DNA of 48,633 nt from Alphaproteobacteria bacterium (GCA_028691835.1 JAQUYN010000010.1:1-48633), one strand, 5' to 3'; shown: positions 35,877-44,442, numbered from the stretch's first letter. Program-made: numbers and translations. The notes: a model not told the origin generated them from the sequence alone.

Positions 35877-36350
35877 ATGATCAGGAAATCTCTTTTAGCT
35901 ACGCTGGCACTGACCTTGCTCTTACCCGCCTGTCAGGCTCAGAATATGGGAACAAAAGAAGGTGTTGGCACGCTCGGCGGCGCAGCCGTTGGTGGGTTGC
36001 TGGGAAGCACAGTCGGCAAGGGTTCTGGACGTTTAGCTGCAACGGCGGCTGGTGTTGTCCTGGGCGGTTGGCTCGGCAACGAAATTGGGGCCTCTCTTGA
36101 TAAGGCTGACCGCAGCTATATGAACAACGCGACATCACGTGCTTATACGGCGCCTGTCGGTCAACAAATCACTTGGAACAATCCACAATCTGGAAACGCC
36201 GGAACGATCACGCCTGTGCGCGATGGGTATGCCAATGATGGCGCGTATTGTCGCGAGTTCCAACAATCCATCTCTGTCGGCGGACAGCAAAAACAGGCCT
36301 ATGGCCGTGCCTGCCAACAACAAGATGGCTCTTGGAAGATCGTTCAGTAA
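35877..36350 (+). CDS. Glycine-zipper lipoprotein (17-kDa surface antigen type)
   Basis: 157 residues. A lipoprotein signal peptide ends in LLPAC, so Cys19 should be lipidated and the protein placed in the envelope. Residues about 27-70 form a glycine zipper (GVGTLGGAAVGGLLGSTVG and AGVVLGGWLGNEIG), which can pack in a membrane. The C-terminal part (CREFQQSISVGGQQKQAYG, CQQQDGSWKIV) is the beta domain of the Rick_17kDa_Anti family. The family is common in alphaproteobacterial outer membranes; its exact role is unclear. A strong terminator follows. Confidence 0.88.
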   Translation: MIRKSLLATLALTLLLPACQAQNMGTKEGVGTLGGAAVGGLLGSTVGKGSGRLAATAAGVVLGGWLGNEIGASLDKADRSYMNNATSRAYTAPVGQQITWNNPQSGNAGTITPVRDGYANDGAYCREFQQSISVGGQQKQAYGRACQQQDGSWKIVQ

Positions 36351-36375
36351 AAGCTTGATCTTTTATACATCAACC

Positions 36376-36436
36376 CCCAACATACGAGGCACACGCTGTT
36401 CGTCTTGTGCGCCTCGTTGTTGGGTTTCTTATTTTA
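36376..36436 (+). terminator. Rho-independent terminator after the lipoprotein gene
   Basis: An imperfect stem of about 18 bp (cccaacatacgaggcacac at 36376-36394 with gtgcgcctcgttgttggg at 36407-36424) is followed by the T-rich stretch tttcttatttta. Its position, just after the lipoprotein stop and before the dnaJ-like gene, fits. Confidence 0.85.
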
Positions 36437-36451
36437 TGGTGTTGAAAAAAG

Positions 36452-37378
36452 ATGAGTGATCCCTATAAAATTATTGGTGTTGCGCGTTCGGCCACCGAAG
36501 CCGAAATTAAATCGGCCTATCGCAAGCTGGCCAAAAAACTTCATCCCGACATGAATCCTGGTCGTAAGGATATTGAACAAAAATTCAAAGAAGTTACGGC
36601 GGCCTATGACCTGCTTTCCGATAAAACCAAACGCGCAAAGTTTGATCGTGGCGAAATTGATGAAAACGGAAATGAGCGGGGATTCCATCATGCTGGCGGC
36701 GATCCCTATGGCGGCATGGGCGGCGGATACTCACGTCGGGGGAAATCATCAGGCCCCTTTGGCTTTGGCGGCGGCGCTGGAGTCAATGCTGAAGATCTTT
36801 TTGCAGAATTTTTTGGCGGGGCAAAACAGCGACACTCTGCTTACAGAGAACAAGAACCTCTCGCGCAGGATGTCACCTACACGATTACGGTCCCCTTTGT
36901 CGAAGCCTGCGTCGGCGGCAAAAAGCGTGTCATCCTCGACAACAAAAAAACCATCGACATCAACATCCCGCCGGGAACAGAAGATGGCCACAAGCTTCGC
37001 CTGCGTGGCCTTGGGCGCAATGGTGGGGCGGCGCTTATTGAAATCAACATTGAGCCTCATGAATCTTTTCGCCGTGAAGGTCAGGATATTCATCTGGACG
37101 TTCCCATCGCCCTTCATGAAGCCCTTTTGGGGGCAAGCATTACCGTCCCAACCCTTACAGGAAAGGTCTCCCTCAAGGTTAGCCCCGGATCAAACACGGG
37201 TACGCTTATGCGCCTCAAAGGAAAAGGAGTGCCATCAGCAAAAGGGGCTACTGGGGATATGTTTGTGACACTGCGCGTTCTTTTGCCTGACACCATAAGC
37301 CCTGACCTCTCGACCTTTGTCGAAAAATGGGCAAAAAAGCACGCTTACAACCCACGTAAAAAAATGAACTGGGGATAA
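36452..37378 (+). CDS. DnaJ-like co-chaperone (CbpA type, no zinc finger)
   Basis: 308 residues. The J-domain (about 1-70) has HPD in LAKKLHPDMNP and YDLLSDKTKRAKFDRG. A Gly-rich linker with GGMGGGYSRRG is followed by the C-terminal substrate-binding domain (VTYTITVPFVEACVGGKKRV, IPPGTEDGHKLRLRGLG, DIHLDVPIALHEALLGASI). No Cys-rich zinc finger is present, so it is the CbpA rather than the DnaJ class. It stimulates Hsp70 ATPase activity. A divergent Hsp70 gene lies 3 kb away; a partnership is conceivable but not shown. yraN follows 10 bp later. Confidence 0.93.
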   Translation: MSDPYKIIGVARSATEAEIKSAYRKLAKKLHPDMNPGRKDIEQKFKEVTAAYDLLSDKTKRAKFDRGEIDENGNERGFHHAGGDPYGGMGGGYSRRGKSSGPFGFGGGAGVNAEDLFAEFFGGAKQRHSAYREQEPLAQDVTYTITVPFVEACVGGKKRVILDNKKTIDINIPPGTEDGHKLRLRGLGRNGGAALIEINIEPHESFRREGQDIHLDVPIALHEALLGASITVPTLTGKVSLKVSPGSNTGTLMRLKGKGVPSAKGATGDMFVTLRVLLPDTISPDLSTFVEKWAKKHAYNPRKKMNWG

Positions 37379-37388
37379 CGCTTCTGCC

Positions 37389-37784
37389 ATGGATCACCCA
37401 TCTCAAAACTCAAGAATAGCGCGAGGGGCTCGTTCTTACAAACAGGGTCATCGTGCCGAGTGGCTCTGTACCGTTTTGCTGCGCCTCAAGGGCTATAAGA
37501 TTGTTGCGACACGATATAAAACACGCCAAGGAGAAATAGACATTGTCGCCACGCGAGGCTCCTCGCTCGTTTTTGTTGAAGTTAAATCAAGGCCAACCCT
37601 TCTTGCCGCCCACGAAGCTATCTCGCAACAACAGCAAGTGCGCCTATCGCGTGCAGCGGCTCTTTTCCATGCTCATTATAGGGGCTATTCATTCCACACC
37701 CTTCGCTTCGACCTTATGTTGGTCTTGCCGTGGCACTGGCCCATTCATATACAAAATGCCTTTGCTTGTCAGGCTTCCCGATAA
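37389..37784 (+). CDS. yraN: YraN family protein (UPF0102), nuclease-like
   Basis: 131 residues. It has the restriction-endonuclease-like core: GHRAEWLCTVLL, then TRQGEIDIVATRGSSLVFVEVKSR, where Asp, Glu and Lys fit the D...ExK motif. The cellular role of the family is not settled. It follows the DnaJ-like gene by 10 bp, so the two are probably cotranscribed. Normal length. Confidence 0.9.
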   Translation: MDHPSQNSRIARGARSYKQGHRAEWLCTVLLRLKGYKIVATRYKTRQGEIDIVATRGSSLVFVEVKSRPTLLAAHEAISQQQQVRLSRAAALFHAHYRGYSFHTLRFDLMLVLPWHWPIHIQNAFACQASR

Positions 37785-37864
37785 AAACGGATTGCCAATT
37801 TTATCCCCATATCTTTTTTCAGACCCGGATTCCCTTTCATTGCAAACTGGATTAAAGTGATTCC

Positions 37865-38722
37865 ATGAGTAACCAACAAGAAGCCCTTCGCATTCTGCGC
37901 CGAGCTGGCGAAATGCGCGATAACGACCTCAACCTTGGGGAATGTGCGCTTGCGCTCGCCGCCTTAGAAAAACAAGGCTCAAAAATAGAAAGCTATCGCC
38001 AACATCTTGCAAGCTTGGTCCAACAAGCCAAGGCCGCTGGCCCTGCCAAAAAACTGGATGATCAGCTGAATATTCTTCGGCGGATTTTGGTTGTACAAAA
38101 CAAATATCAAGGCGACACCAACCACACGGAAGATGCCCGCGCAACCAACCTTATGGACGTGATTGATCGTCGCCAAGGATCCCCCGTCGCGCTCGGGCTT
38201 ATCTATTTACATGTTGCCGCAGAAATGGGCTGGGCGATGACAGGCCTTGACCTGTCTGGTCACTTTCTTTTGCGGCTTTCCGCTCAGGATGGGCAAGTTG
38301 TTATTGATCCCTTCCGTGCGGGGCAAACGTGCCAGATCGAAGATGCGGGCGCATCCTTTCTTGATGACGAAGACGATTTTCTCGACGATGCCCCCGAAGA
38401 GCGCGAACTTCTCGATCTTTCTTCCGAACTGTTGCGACCGCTTAGTCATCGTGACATCTTGCTGCGCTTACAACATGCGGTTAAACGCCGCCAGCTGTCA
38501 CAAGACCACGTCGAACTTGCCATCTCAACGCTTCAAGGCATGATCCTTTTTGCACCGCGCCAACAGGATTTATGGCGTGAACTTGGCTACCTTCAAGCCG
38601 AGCGCGGGCATCTGCGCGCCGCTATCACCGCGCTTGAAGTCGTGCGCGACCTTGTTGTTGATCCACAGCCGCTACAACAAGCCGATGTGATGCTGCGCGA
38701 ATTGCGCTGGCGACTGAATTAA
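37865..38722 (+). CDS. SirB1-family protein (transglutaminase-like core plus TPR)
   Basis: 285 residues. The N-terminal half has the SirB1/Transglut_core2 pattern: RATNLMDVIDRRQGSPVALG, LIYLHVAAEMGWAMTGLDLSGHFLLR. The catalytic cysteine of true transglutaminases is not seen, as is usual in this family, so it may be non-enzymatic. The C-terminal third (LWRELGYLQAERGHLRAAI and so on) forms TPR-like helices. Function is unsettled. The next 342 bases hold a dispersed repeat and a terminator. Confidence 0.88.
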   Translation: MSNQQEALRILRRAGEMRDNDLNLGECALALAALEKQGSKIESYRQHLASLVQQAKAAGPAKKLDDQLNILRRILVVQNKYQGDTNHTEDARATNLMDVIDRRQGSPVALGLIYLHVAAEMGWAMTGLDLSGHFLLRLSAQDGQVVIDPFRAGQTCQIEDAGASFLDDEDDFLDDAPEERELLDLSSELLRPLSHRDILLRLQHAVKRRQLSQDHVELAISTLQGMILFAPRQQDLWRELGYLQAERGHLRAAITALEVVRDLVVDPQPLQQADVMLRELRWRLN

Positions 38723-38763
38723 CAATCTGCTGAAAAACTCCAGAGACTGATTTTAATACCGTT

Positions 38764-38999
38764 ATACCAGCGCAAGGTATCCAGATTTAAAGTTGGCTGC
38801 TTGCGAAAAAACAAGAGTGATACCAACCGCCCGATGAACCGACGCGCTGGGTCATGAGCGGTTGCGAGGAGATAGCCTCTCGCCGGACAGTCCTCTCCTT
38901 AAAAAGCAAGGGGTGCCGTCCGGCAAGAGGCGTGCGAGGCGCAGAGCGAATGAGTAAAAACAACGCCACCAGTGAGTCCGCTCATAGACCCGCTGGTAT
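38764..38999 (+). repeat. Dispersed palindromic repeat, copy C
   Basis: Similar to copy B through most of its length (TACCAACCGCCCGATGAACC, GAGCGGTTGC, CTCTCGCCGGACAGTCCTCTCC, GTCCGGCAAGAGG, GCGAGGCGCAGAGCGA). The outer ends are a 9-base inverted repeat ATACCAGCG (38764-38772) / CGCTGGTAT (38991-38999). It lies between the convergent 3' ends of the SirB1-family gene and the hypothetical gene at 39065, just before a bidirectional terminator. Confidence 0.85.
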
Positions 39000-39029
39000 G
39001 ATTCGCTATCCCAAAGGGAGGTCTAATCA

Positions 39030-39062
39030 AAAAAGGACCCCAAGGGGGCCCTTTTCTTTTTC
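39030..39062. terminator. Bidirectional terminator between convergent genes
   Basis: A GC-rich imperfect stem (aaaaggacccc / gggggccctttt) is flanked by T-runs on both strands: cttttctttttc on plus and ccttttttga on minus. It lies between the SirB1-family gene and the convergent gene whose stop is at 39065. Confidence 0.8.
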
Positions 39063-39064
39063 TA

Positions 39065-39739
39065 TCACCCAAATTCGCCGGGAGGCGGATCGATAGGCAC
39101 ATTCAAATCTTCCAAAAGAAGTTCCTCATTTGTCAGCTTCATTTGACCAATGGTGAAATGTTCGGGTACGCCAGCCTCGGCATCAAAAACATCCATTTCA
39201 TACGGAGCAACTTTAATGTCCGTTTTAAACAACGCATTTTTGAAGACAACAATGGCCGTCAATGTGAATAAGTTATCGCGCCCAATGCCTTTATAGGCCA
39301 CAGGCTTCAGATGCTCGGCAACCTTAGCCTTTTCCTCGTCCGTTGCGGTGTCGAGCCAAACAACATCCTCAGGCTTTTCCACAATGATAAACCGACCCAG
39401 TTGGCCGCGCACATAATGAAAAAAGAACTTGGCGTAAACAACCAACGATTTGCGATCAATCTTGATGGGAGCTTTTTCATTCACATCGTAAATCGGCTCA
39501 TTCGTCCAATTCATTAAAACAACATCGCCGGGCTTATAAAGCAAATAGCGGATGTTCGTCCCAGACAGGGTCATATCTGTCAGCGCGTAAAGCTTATACT
39601 CTTCATAAAAAGGGAGAACTGCCACTTGAACGAGCGTTTTGTCCTGTGGAACAGAAACAGGCAACATGTCGTGCGCAATCAAAGCTAAAAAGCTGCGCGC
39701 TTCTTCTGGGGCCAGAGCTGTGAACTCTAAATCTTTCAT
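39065..39739 (-). CDS. Hypothetical protein downstream of the divergent Hsp70
   Basis: 224 residues from the ATG at 39739, with GGAG 8 bases upstream; a longer frame adds an unlikely leader. Not recognised. It is a soluble protein with an N-terminal helix (APEEARSFLALIAHDM), then strands (VQVAVLPFYEEYKLYALTDM, YLLYKPGDVVLMNWT, VVYAKFFFHYVRGQLGRFIIVE) and a helix-strand section (DEEKAKVAEHLKPVAYKGI, LFTLTAIVVFKNALFKTD). The tail is acidic and Pro-rich. It lies 80 bp after the Hsp70 gene on the same strand with a terminator at its end, so it is probably the last gene of that transcript and may work with Hsp70. Confidence 0.75.
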   Translation of the reverse strand: MKDLEFTALAPEEARSFLALIAHDMLPVSVPQDKTLVQVAVLPFYEEYKLYALTDMTLSGTNIRYLLYKPGDVVLMNWTNEPIYDVNEKAPIKIDRKSLVVYAKFFFHYVRGQLGRFIIVEKPEDVVWLDTATDEEKAKVAEHLKPVAYKGIGRDNLFTLTAIVVFKNALFKTDIKVAPYEMDVFDAEAGVPEHFTIGQMKLTNEELLLEDLNVPIDPPPGEFG

Positions 39740-39819
39740 TCCGATACTCCCTGTCTTCTCGTGTGAGCGCAAGTATGCTCAATGGATGTTAGCAAATCGT
39801 TACGTCCGCGTCGAAATCT

Positions 39820-42351
39820 TTAACCTCTAACGATAGTGGCCAGTTCTGTGACAACGTCACTGGCACCAAGAGAAATACGCGCATCCAGCATCTTTAGAAC
39901 AAGTTCGCGCAGCCCCTCATTGTCTTTTTCTGTAATAAGCTTATGCCCCTGATCGACCATCGATGCAAACTCTAGGTGATCCGCGAAAAGCCAAGAATCA
40001 TTTTCAAGTTTGTGGAACCAAGCCAACACGTACGCTGGGTCGCGCCACGCAACACTAAAGAAAATGCGACGCATTTCTGATAAAAACAGCTTAGCCGCAT
40101 CATAGGCGACATCATGACTGGCATCGATAATTTTTTGGATTTTTGTGCCAAAATCATCGAAACTCGCTTTTTCACTGTCTTCAGCCTTACTCCGCCCCAC
40201 ACGATTAAACGCAGCCTGCAATTTTCCAAGCTGGCGTTGCAACATGGCCGCCATGTGCTTGCGCCCCAGACGCACTGTATCTTGACGAATAAAGCGCGCC
40301 TCTTCACACACACCGCGAATGGCAGCGGGATCGTCCGTTGACTCTTCCAAAATTTCGTTCTGCTCTTCAATCCGAGACTTTAGGAGTGAAATCTCTGGTC
40401 CCGCAAGAGGGCCAACGGCGGCGACAAGATCGCCCCATTCTTCTTTTGCTCGAGCCAATACGGATCGAGCAAAAGAAACGCCATCTTTTCCATCGAACGA
40501 AATTTCTGCAGCTTGCGGCGCATAAAAACGGCGCGAATGAAGAACAAGATTGCTGGAGGGCAAGCTAACTGACGATTTCAAAACACCGCCTTCGCTCATA
40601 TGCCAATCAAAAACAATAGAATCGCCAACGCGGATCATTTGTCCTTCAGGCAAGTCGCCACCTTCGATACGAAACAAGCCAACGCACAGGTTCAGCTCTA
40701 CGCGGTCGGGATATTCAACCTGAAAAACTTCAAACCCAATATATCCGGGAGCCCCGCCTTTTAAGTTTGTGCCGCTTCTCAACTTAAGCTGGCCAGAAGC
40801 AGGTAAGGTATCGCCTTTTTTGACCAAAATATCGAAGCTGTTGTCCTCGGATTCAACGGCCTTGCGGACCTTGACGGCAATCGTTTGTGTTGCCGGCACA
40901 TCAATCGTGGTTGCCACAAGCCGCGTGATGTTCAGCTTTTCTGCATGGTCTTCAAGCTTGCCGCCATCGTTGTCCATGATGTGGGCTTCAAAAATATTTT
41001 CACCGATGATTTGCAGGGGCGCTTCGATGGATAAATTATCTGACAGCGGCAACATGCCTGAATCCCAGCCTTCGGTCATCAACCGAATACGCCGCCCCGC
41101 GCTGTCTTTGGCCACGTGAACGGTGATCGTGACTTTGTCATCGGCCGTGCGTGATTCATAATCAAAAGAAAGGTCCGGTTCCTCCGCCATTTCGATGTGG
41201 CCATCCGTGGGCTTGGCTTCGCTTTCCTGAGGGGCCTCTTCAACGCCAGCCGTATTTGCCCATTGGCGACTTTCGCAATAATAGGCAGCGCCTTCAGCCA
41301 CGGCGGTCATTGGATTCACTTTTAAATCCGCAACGATGCCCAAGGCGTCTGTAACCATTCGACGTACAAGGGGAATACGGCTGGGGCCACCAACAAAAAC
41401 GATCCGATCAATGTCCGCAGGCGCCACTTCATTTTCTTCAAGAAGGCGGCGGATCAAATCAATGGTATGTTGAATGGACTCCCGAATAAGCTCTTCAAAT
41501 TGTGAACGCGTAACGGGAGCATCCAAAAAGATTTCTGTTTCGCTTTCGTCGGTCAGACGCACTTCCTCATCAGAGGCGAAAACAGCGGCTTCTTCTTGTG
41601 TTGTTAATTCGATCTTTGCACGTTCGGCAGCTAAATGCGCCATACGCGCCAGACGAGAATATTGCCGATCACGCAAAAAGTTTTCAGGTAAATCAAAATT
41701 GGCGAGCAACCAGGGGCGAATGGCTTCACTGACGATCATTCGGTCAAAGTCGCGTCCACCTAGCATGTTCACGCCAGCTTGGGCCAAGATTTTGATTTTG
41801 CCATGCTGAGATTCAACCAGCGCCACGTCAAACGTGCCTCCGCCCAAATCATAAATCAGAAATTTGCCAGAACGTTTAGCATCCGCCATTGCGGCGAGCG
41901 CTGCGGCAACGGGCTCTTGCACCAAATCAACTTTGTCGAGTCCCGCCAGTTTCGCAGCGCGAAGTGTGGCCTCGGATTGCATTTGATTGAACGAGGCGGG
42001 AATTGAAATCATAACGCCGCTGAACGTATCAATGCCAAGCTCTGTTGTCACTTGGCCCACAAGCTGCCGAATAATTTCTGCGGAACATTCTTCCGGCGAC
42101 ATCGTTAATCCCGCCACATCAATGGGCGTTGCCGAACCCATCAGGCGCTTAAAGCCACAGGCGACACTCTCGGGCGACATTCTTGCTTGATCGTAAGCGC
42201 GTCGTCCATAAAGACGATGGCCGCGTTTGTCGATATAAATGGCAGACGGCAAAACCTCGCCGCCATCTGCCGGATGAAAAACTTGCGCCGCGCCTTCGTG
42301 GACGCCCGCAATCACACTGTTGGAAGTGCCGAGATCAATACCAATATACAT
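39820..42351 (-). CDS. Divergent Hsp70-family ATPase with an extra domain
   Basis: 843 residues, longer than DnaK (about 640). The ATPase domain (about 1-375) keeps its key parts: IGIDLGTSNSVIAG, the catalytic Lys in FKRLMG, VQEPVAAALA, IYDLGGGTFDVAL and FVGGPSRIPLVRR. An acidic linker (about 370-395) follows, then roughly 110 extra residues, before a recognisable substrate-binding beta domain near 503-600 (LVKKGDTLPASGQLKL, GLFRIEGGDLPEG, IVFDWHMSEGGVLK). The last 230 residues are mostly helical and unlike DnaK's lid. It lacks the DnaK C-terminal EEVD/EV-K tail. Thus it is a specialised Hsp70, not DnaK. An unknown gene follows 80 bp downstream; the NDUFA9-like gene precedes it by 104 bp. Confidence 0.92.
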   Translation of the reverse strand: MYIGIDLGTSNSVIAGVHEGAAQVFHPADGGEVLPSAIYIDKRGHRLYGRRAYDQARMSPESVACGFKRLMGSATPIDVAGLTMSPEECSAEIIRQLVGQVTTELGIDTFSGVMISIPASFNQMQSEATLRAAKLAGLDKVDLVQEPVAAALAAMADAKRSGKFLIYDLGGGTFDVALVESQHGKIKILAQAGVNMLGGRDFDRMIVSEAIRPWLLANFDLPENFLRDRQYSRLARMAHLAAERAKIELTTQEEAAVFASDEEVRLTDESETEIFLDAPVTRSQFEELIRESIQHTIDLIRRLLEENEVAPADIDRIVFVGGPSRIPLVRRMVTDALGIVADLKVNPMTAVAEGAAYYCESRQWANTAGVEEAPQESEAKPTDGHIEMAEEPDLSFDYESRTADDKVTITVHVAKDSAGRRIRLMTEGWDSGMLPLSDNLSIEAPLQIIGENIFEAHIMDNDGGKLEDHAEKLNITRLVATTIDVPATQTIAVKVRKAVESEDNSFDILVKKGDTLPASGQLKLRSGTNLKGGAPGYIGFEVFQVEYPDRVELNLCVGLFRIEGGDLPEGQMIRVGDSIVFDWHMSEGGVLKSSVSLPSSNLVLHSRRFYAPQAAEISFDGKDGVSFARSVLARAKEEWGDLVAAVGPLAGPEISLLKSRIEEQNEILEESTDDPAAIRGVCEEARFIRQDTVRLGRKHMAAMLQRQLGKLQAAFNRVGRSKAEDSEKASFDDFGTKIQKIIDASHDVAYDAAKLFLSEMRRIFFSVAWRDPAYVLAWFHKLENDSWLFADHLEFASMVDQGHKLITEKDNEGLRELVLKMLDARISLGASDVVTELATIVRG

Positions 42352-42455
42352 GTGTTCAATCTAACCGATAACGACTTAAGAAAGCTTTGGGATTTGGTTA
42401 GCAATAGGTAAAGCAAGCCCTTAAAGTTAATGCAAGGGGGTGAAATCATTTCGCC

Positions 42456-43388
42456 TTAGTTAATTTTCATGAGATAGCTTGGTAAAATGTCCTCCAAAGC
42501 TGTAGGAAGAACCCCAAGACTCTCCATTTCTGGTGCCCGCCCGCCATGTTGAAGGCGAACCGTATTGTCTGTTTTTAAAAGTTCGATTTGGTCGCGTGTG
42601 AAAGGCGGATTGGGGAAAAACTCAAACAGGCGGGCTTTAAACCTTGCCAACCCCCATGGCACAGAAACCAACCAGCGGCGCAGCCCCATTTGCCTCAGCA
42701 GAATTTGCATAAGCTCTTGAAAACTATAAACATTTGGCCCGCCAAGCAAATAAACGTGCCCACGGGCTTCGGGATGATCAAGGCAGGCCAAGACAGACAG
42801 GGCTACGTCTCCGACATAAACGGGTTGAAACCGCGTGTGCCCACCGCCGATCAGGGGCAAAAACGGCAAAAACCGCGCCATTTGTGCGAATTTATTGAAA
42901 AAGCGATCCCGGGGGCCAAACATGACGCTAGGGCGCAAAAGCACCGCATCACCAAAAAAAGCGCGCACAGCCTCTTCTCCAATGGCTTTTGTCCGGGCAT
43001 AGCGCGACATGGATTTCATATCGGCCCCCAACGCCGAGACATGGATAAAATGGGCGACCGCTTCGGCCTTAGCAATACGCGCCATGCGTGCCGCTGTTTC
43101 AACGTGGGCTAGTTGAAAGCTGTTTTTGCTGCTCTCAGACAGTTCTCCGATAAGATTGACGACAACATCCGATCCACGCAAGGCCTCTGCCACAGTTGCA
43201 TCTGAACGCACGGAAGCCAAAAACGGAACAATCTGACCAATGCGTCCCAGCAACAGCAAGGCCTGGGCTTTATCGAGATTCCGAGTCGGCACGCGCACTT
43301 GATAGCCGCGTGCAGCAAAGGCTTGAACAACGGCATGTCCAAGAAACCCGGTTCCCCCAAAGATTGTCGCGACACGATGCTGCGTCAT
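42456..43388 (-). CDS. NAD(P)-binding Rossmann protein, complex I NDUFA9-like
   Basis: 310 residues. An atypical short-chain dehydrogenase fold: IFGGTGFLGHAVVQAFAARGYQ at the N-terminus, VVNLIGELSE, HFIHVSALGAD and SRYARTKAIGEEAVRA follow the extended-SDR pattern, with LRPSVMFGPRDRFFNKFA. In alphaproteobacteria this family includes the homologue of mitochondrial complex I subunit NDUFA9, which binds NADPH and affects stability of the complex. Overlaps the hemG stop by 4 bp (ATGA), so coupled to it. Confidence 0.85.
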   Translation of the reverse strand: MTQHRVATIFGGTGFLGHAVVQAFAARGYQVRVPTRNLDKAQALLLLGRIGQIVPFLASVRSDATVAEALRGSDVVVNLIGELSESSKNSFQLAHVETAARMARIAKAEAVAHFIHVSALGADMKSMSRYARTKAIGEEAVRAFFGDAVLLRPSVMFGPRDRFFNKFAQMARFLPFLPLIGGGHTRFQPVYVGDVALSVLACLDHPEARGHVYLLGGPNVYSFQELMQILLRQMGLRRWLVSVPWGLARFKARLFEFFPNPPFTRDQIELLKTDNTVRLQHGGRAPEMESLGVLPTALEDILPSYLMKIN

Positions 43389-43936
43389 GCTGCTTGTTCT
43401 TTCTTTTTCTTATGGGTCAACGCAATCTGTGCTGCCAAAGCATCAACGCGGTCCCATTGCGTAAAGTCAATATTAGCCCCAAGGTTCGTTGGCCCCCCCG
43501 TGATCTTCATAATGACACGGATCATTTGTTTTTCCCACCAACGATACCGCGCATATTCTAATTTTCCAGCAAAAACAGCTTGGATTTCTGGGTGAATCCC
43601 AAGTTTTTTGATCCATTTGCGCATATAGGGGTTGGTTTCAGGTGTGTCTTTGCCTTTTTTGCGTGCCGTTAGGTTCAGGGATACGACGACGAGGCTCTTT
43701 GTTTCTAAAATTATACGGTTCTTGTGGACGAACCTATCCATGACGGAAAGGTGGTGTCCATGGCGCACAGGGGCAAGCAAAATGATTTGCTCTGGCTCCA
43801 GCATATCCTGCTGCGAGGGCGGGATAGCATTCAAATCGTCCATTGTAAGGACCAAACCGTGATCCATAAGCTTTTCCGCCAAATAAAACGCCACTTTGCG
43901 CGTTTGCCCATCATGCGAGGCATAAATTAAAGCCAT
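43385..43936 (-). CDS. hemG: Menaquinone/ubiquinone-dependent protoporphyrinogen oxidase HemG
   Basis: 183 residues from the ATG at 43936, 8 bp after the ruvX stop, with GGTGAAG upstream. HemG is a flavodoxin-like FMN protein that oxidises protoporphyrinogen IX to protoporphyrin IX using a respiratory quinone, the penultimate step of haem synthesis. It has the FMN loop YASHDGQTRK, the long insertion VSLNLTARKKGKDTPETN that distinguishes HemG from flavodoxins, and the C-terminal RYRWWEKQMIRVIMKITGG. Coupled to the NDUFA9-like gene downstream. Most alphaproteobacteria use HemJ instead. Confidence 0.9.
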   Translation of the reverse strand: MALIYASHDGQTRKVAFYLAEKLMDHGLVLTMDDLNAIPPSQQDMLEPEQIILLAPVRHGHHLSVMDRFVHKNRIILETKSLVVVSLNLTARKKGKDTPETNPYMRKWIKKLGIHPEIQAVFAGKLEYARYRWWEKQMIRVIMKITGGPTNLGANIDFTQWDRVDALAAQIALTHKKKKEQAA

Positions 43937-43944
43937 GTCTGTCT

Positions 43945-44442
43945 TCACCGTAAGGGGGCCCCCTCTTGCGTCCATAAAGCATCCAGAGCGCCTTGAAGAA
44001 TATAAGCGGCGGCTGCCTTATCGACCGTTTCCAGGCGCCGTTTACGGCTCATATCATCCGCGATCATGAACCGCGTGACAGCCGCCGTTGAAAATCGTTC
44101 GTCCCAGAAAACGATGGGCATATCCGGCACGGGCAAGGCCACGCGGCGCAAAAGGTTTGAGGCAAAGGTTCGCGCCGACTGGGCAGAGGGCCCCTCGGTG
44201 CCGTCCATGTTCTTGGGAAGGCCAATAATCAGGCCGCCAATGTTCCGTTCGGCCATGATGTTAACCAACGCGGCGGCGTCTTTGGTGAACTTCCCACGCG
44301 CAAGCCCCATCAAAGGCGAGGCCACGCGCAAGCCGGGGTCCGATATCGCAATGCCCATGATGACGCTGCCCGGATCAAGCCCCAAAAGGCATTGGCCGGG
44401 TTTTAAAAAAGAGCGCAGGTCGGAAAGGTTGCAGATTGCCAT
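43945..44442 (-). CDS. ruvX: RuvX/YqgF, putative Holliday junction resolvase
   Basis: 165 residues from the ATG at 44442 (MAICNLSDLRSF); a longer frame to 44607 overlaps gatC and is rejected. RNase H-like fold with LGLDPGSVIMGIAISDP, IIGLPKNMDGTEG and FWDERFSTAAVTRFM; the acidic residues expected at the active site are present. In E. coli the homologue takes part in 16S rRNA 5'-end processing, and resolvase activity has been proposed. Divergent from gatC (67 bp) and 8 bp before hemG. Confidence 0.93.
   Translation of the reverse strand: MAICNLSDLRSFLKPGQCLLGLDPGSVIMGIAISDPGLRVASPLMGLARGKFTKDAAALVNIMAERNIGGLIIGLPKNMDGTEGPSAQSARTFASNLLRRVALPVPDMPIVFWDERFSTAAVTRFMIADDMSRKRRLETVDKAAAAYILQGALDALWTQEGAPLR

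Noticed and set aside
36573..37268. Plus-strand open frame of 231 residues inside the dnaJ-like gene
   Set aside because: It is an out-of-frame shadow of a gene with complete J-domain and C-terminal motifs.
10111..39000. CRISPR array or IS element as explanation for the repeats
   Set aside because: The copies are kilobases apart, have no regular spacers, and carry no transposase or cas genes.
42352..42455. Heat-shock (sigma-32-type) promoter before the Hsp70 gene
   Set aside because: CTTG motifs and a CCTAT stretch are present, but their spacing does not fit the consensus.
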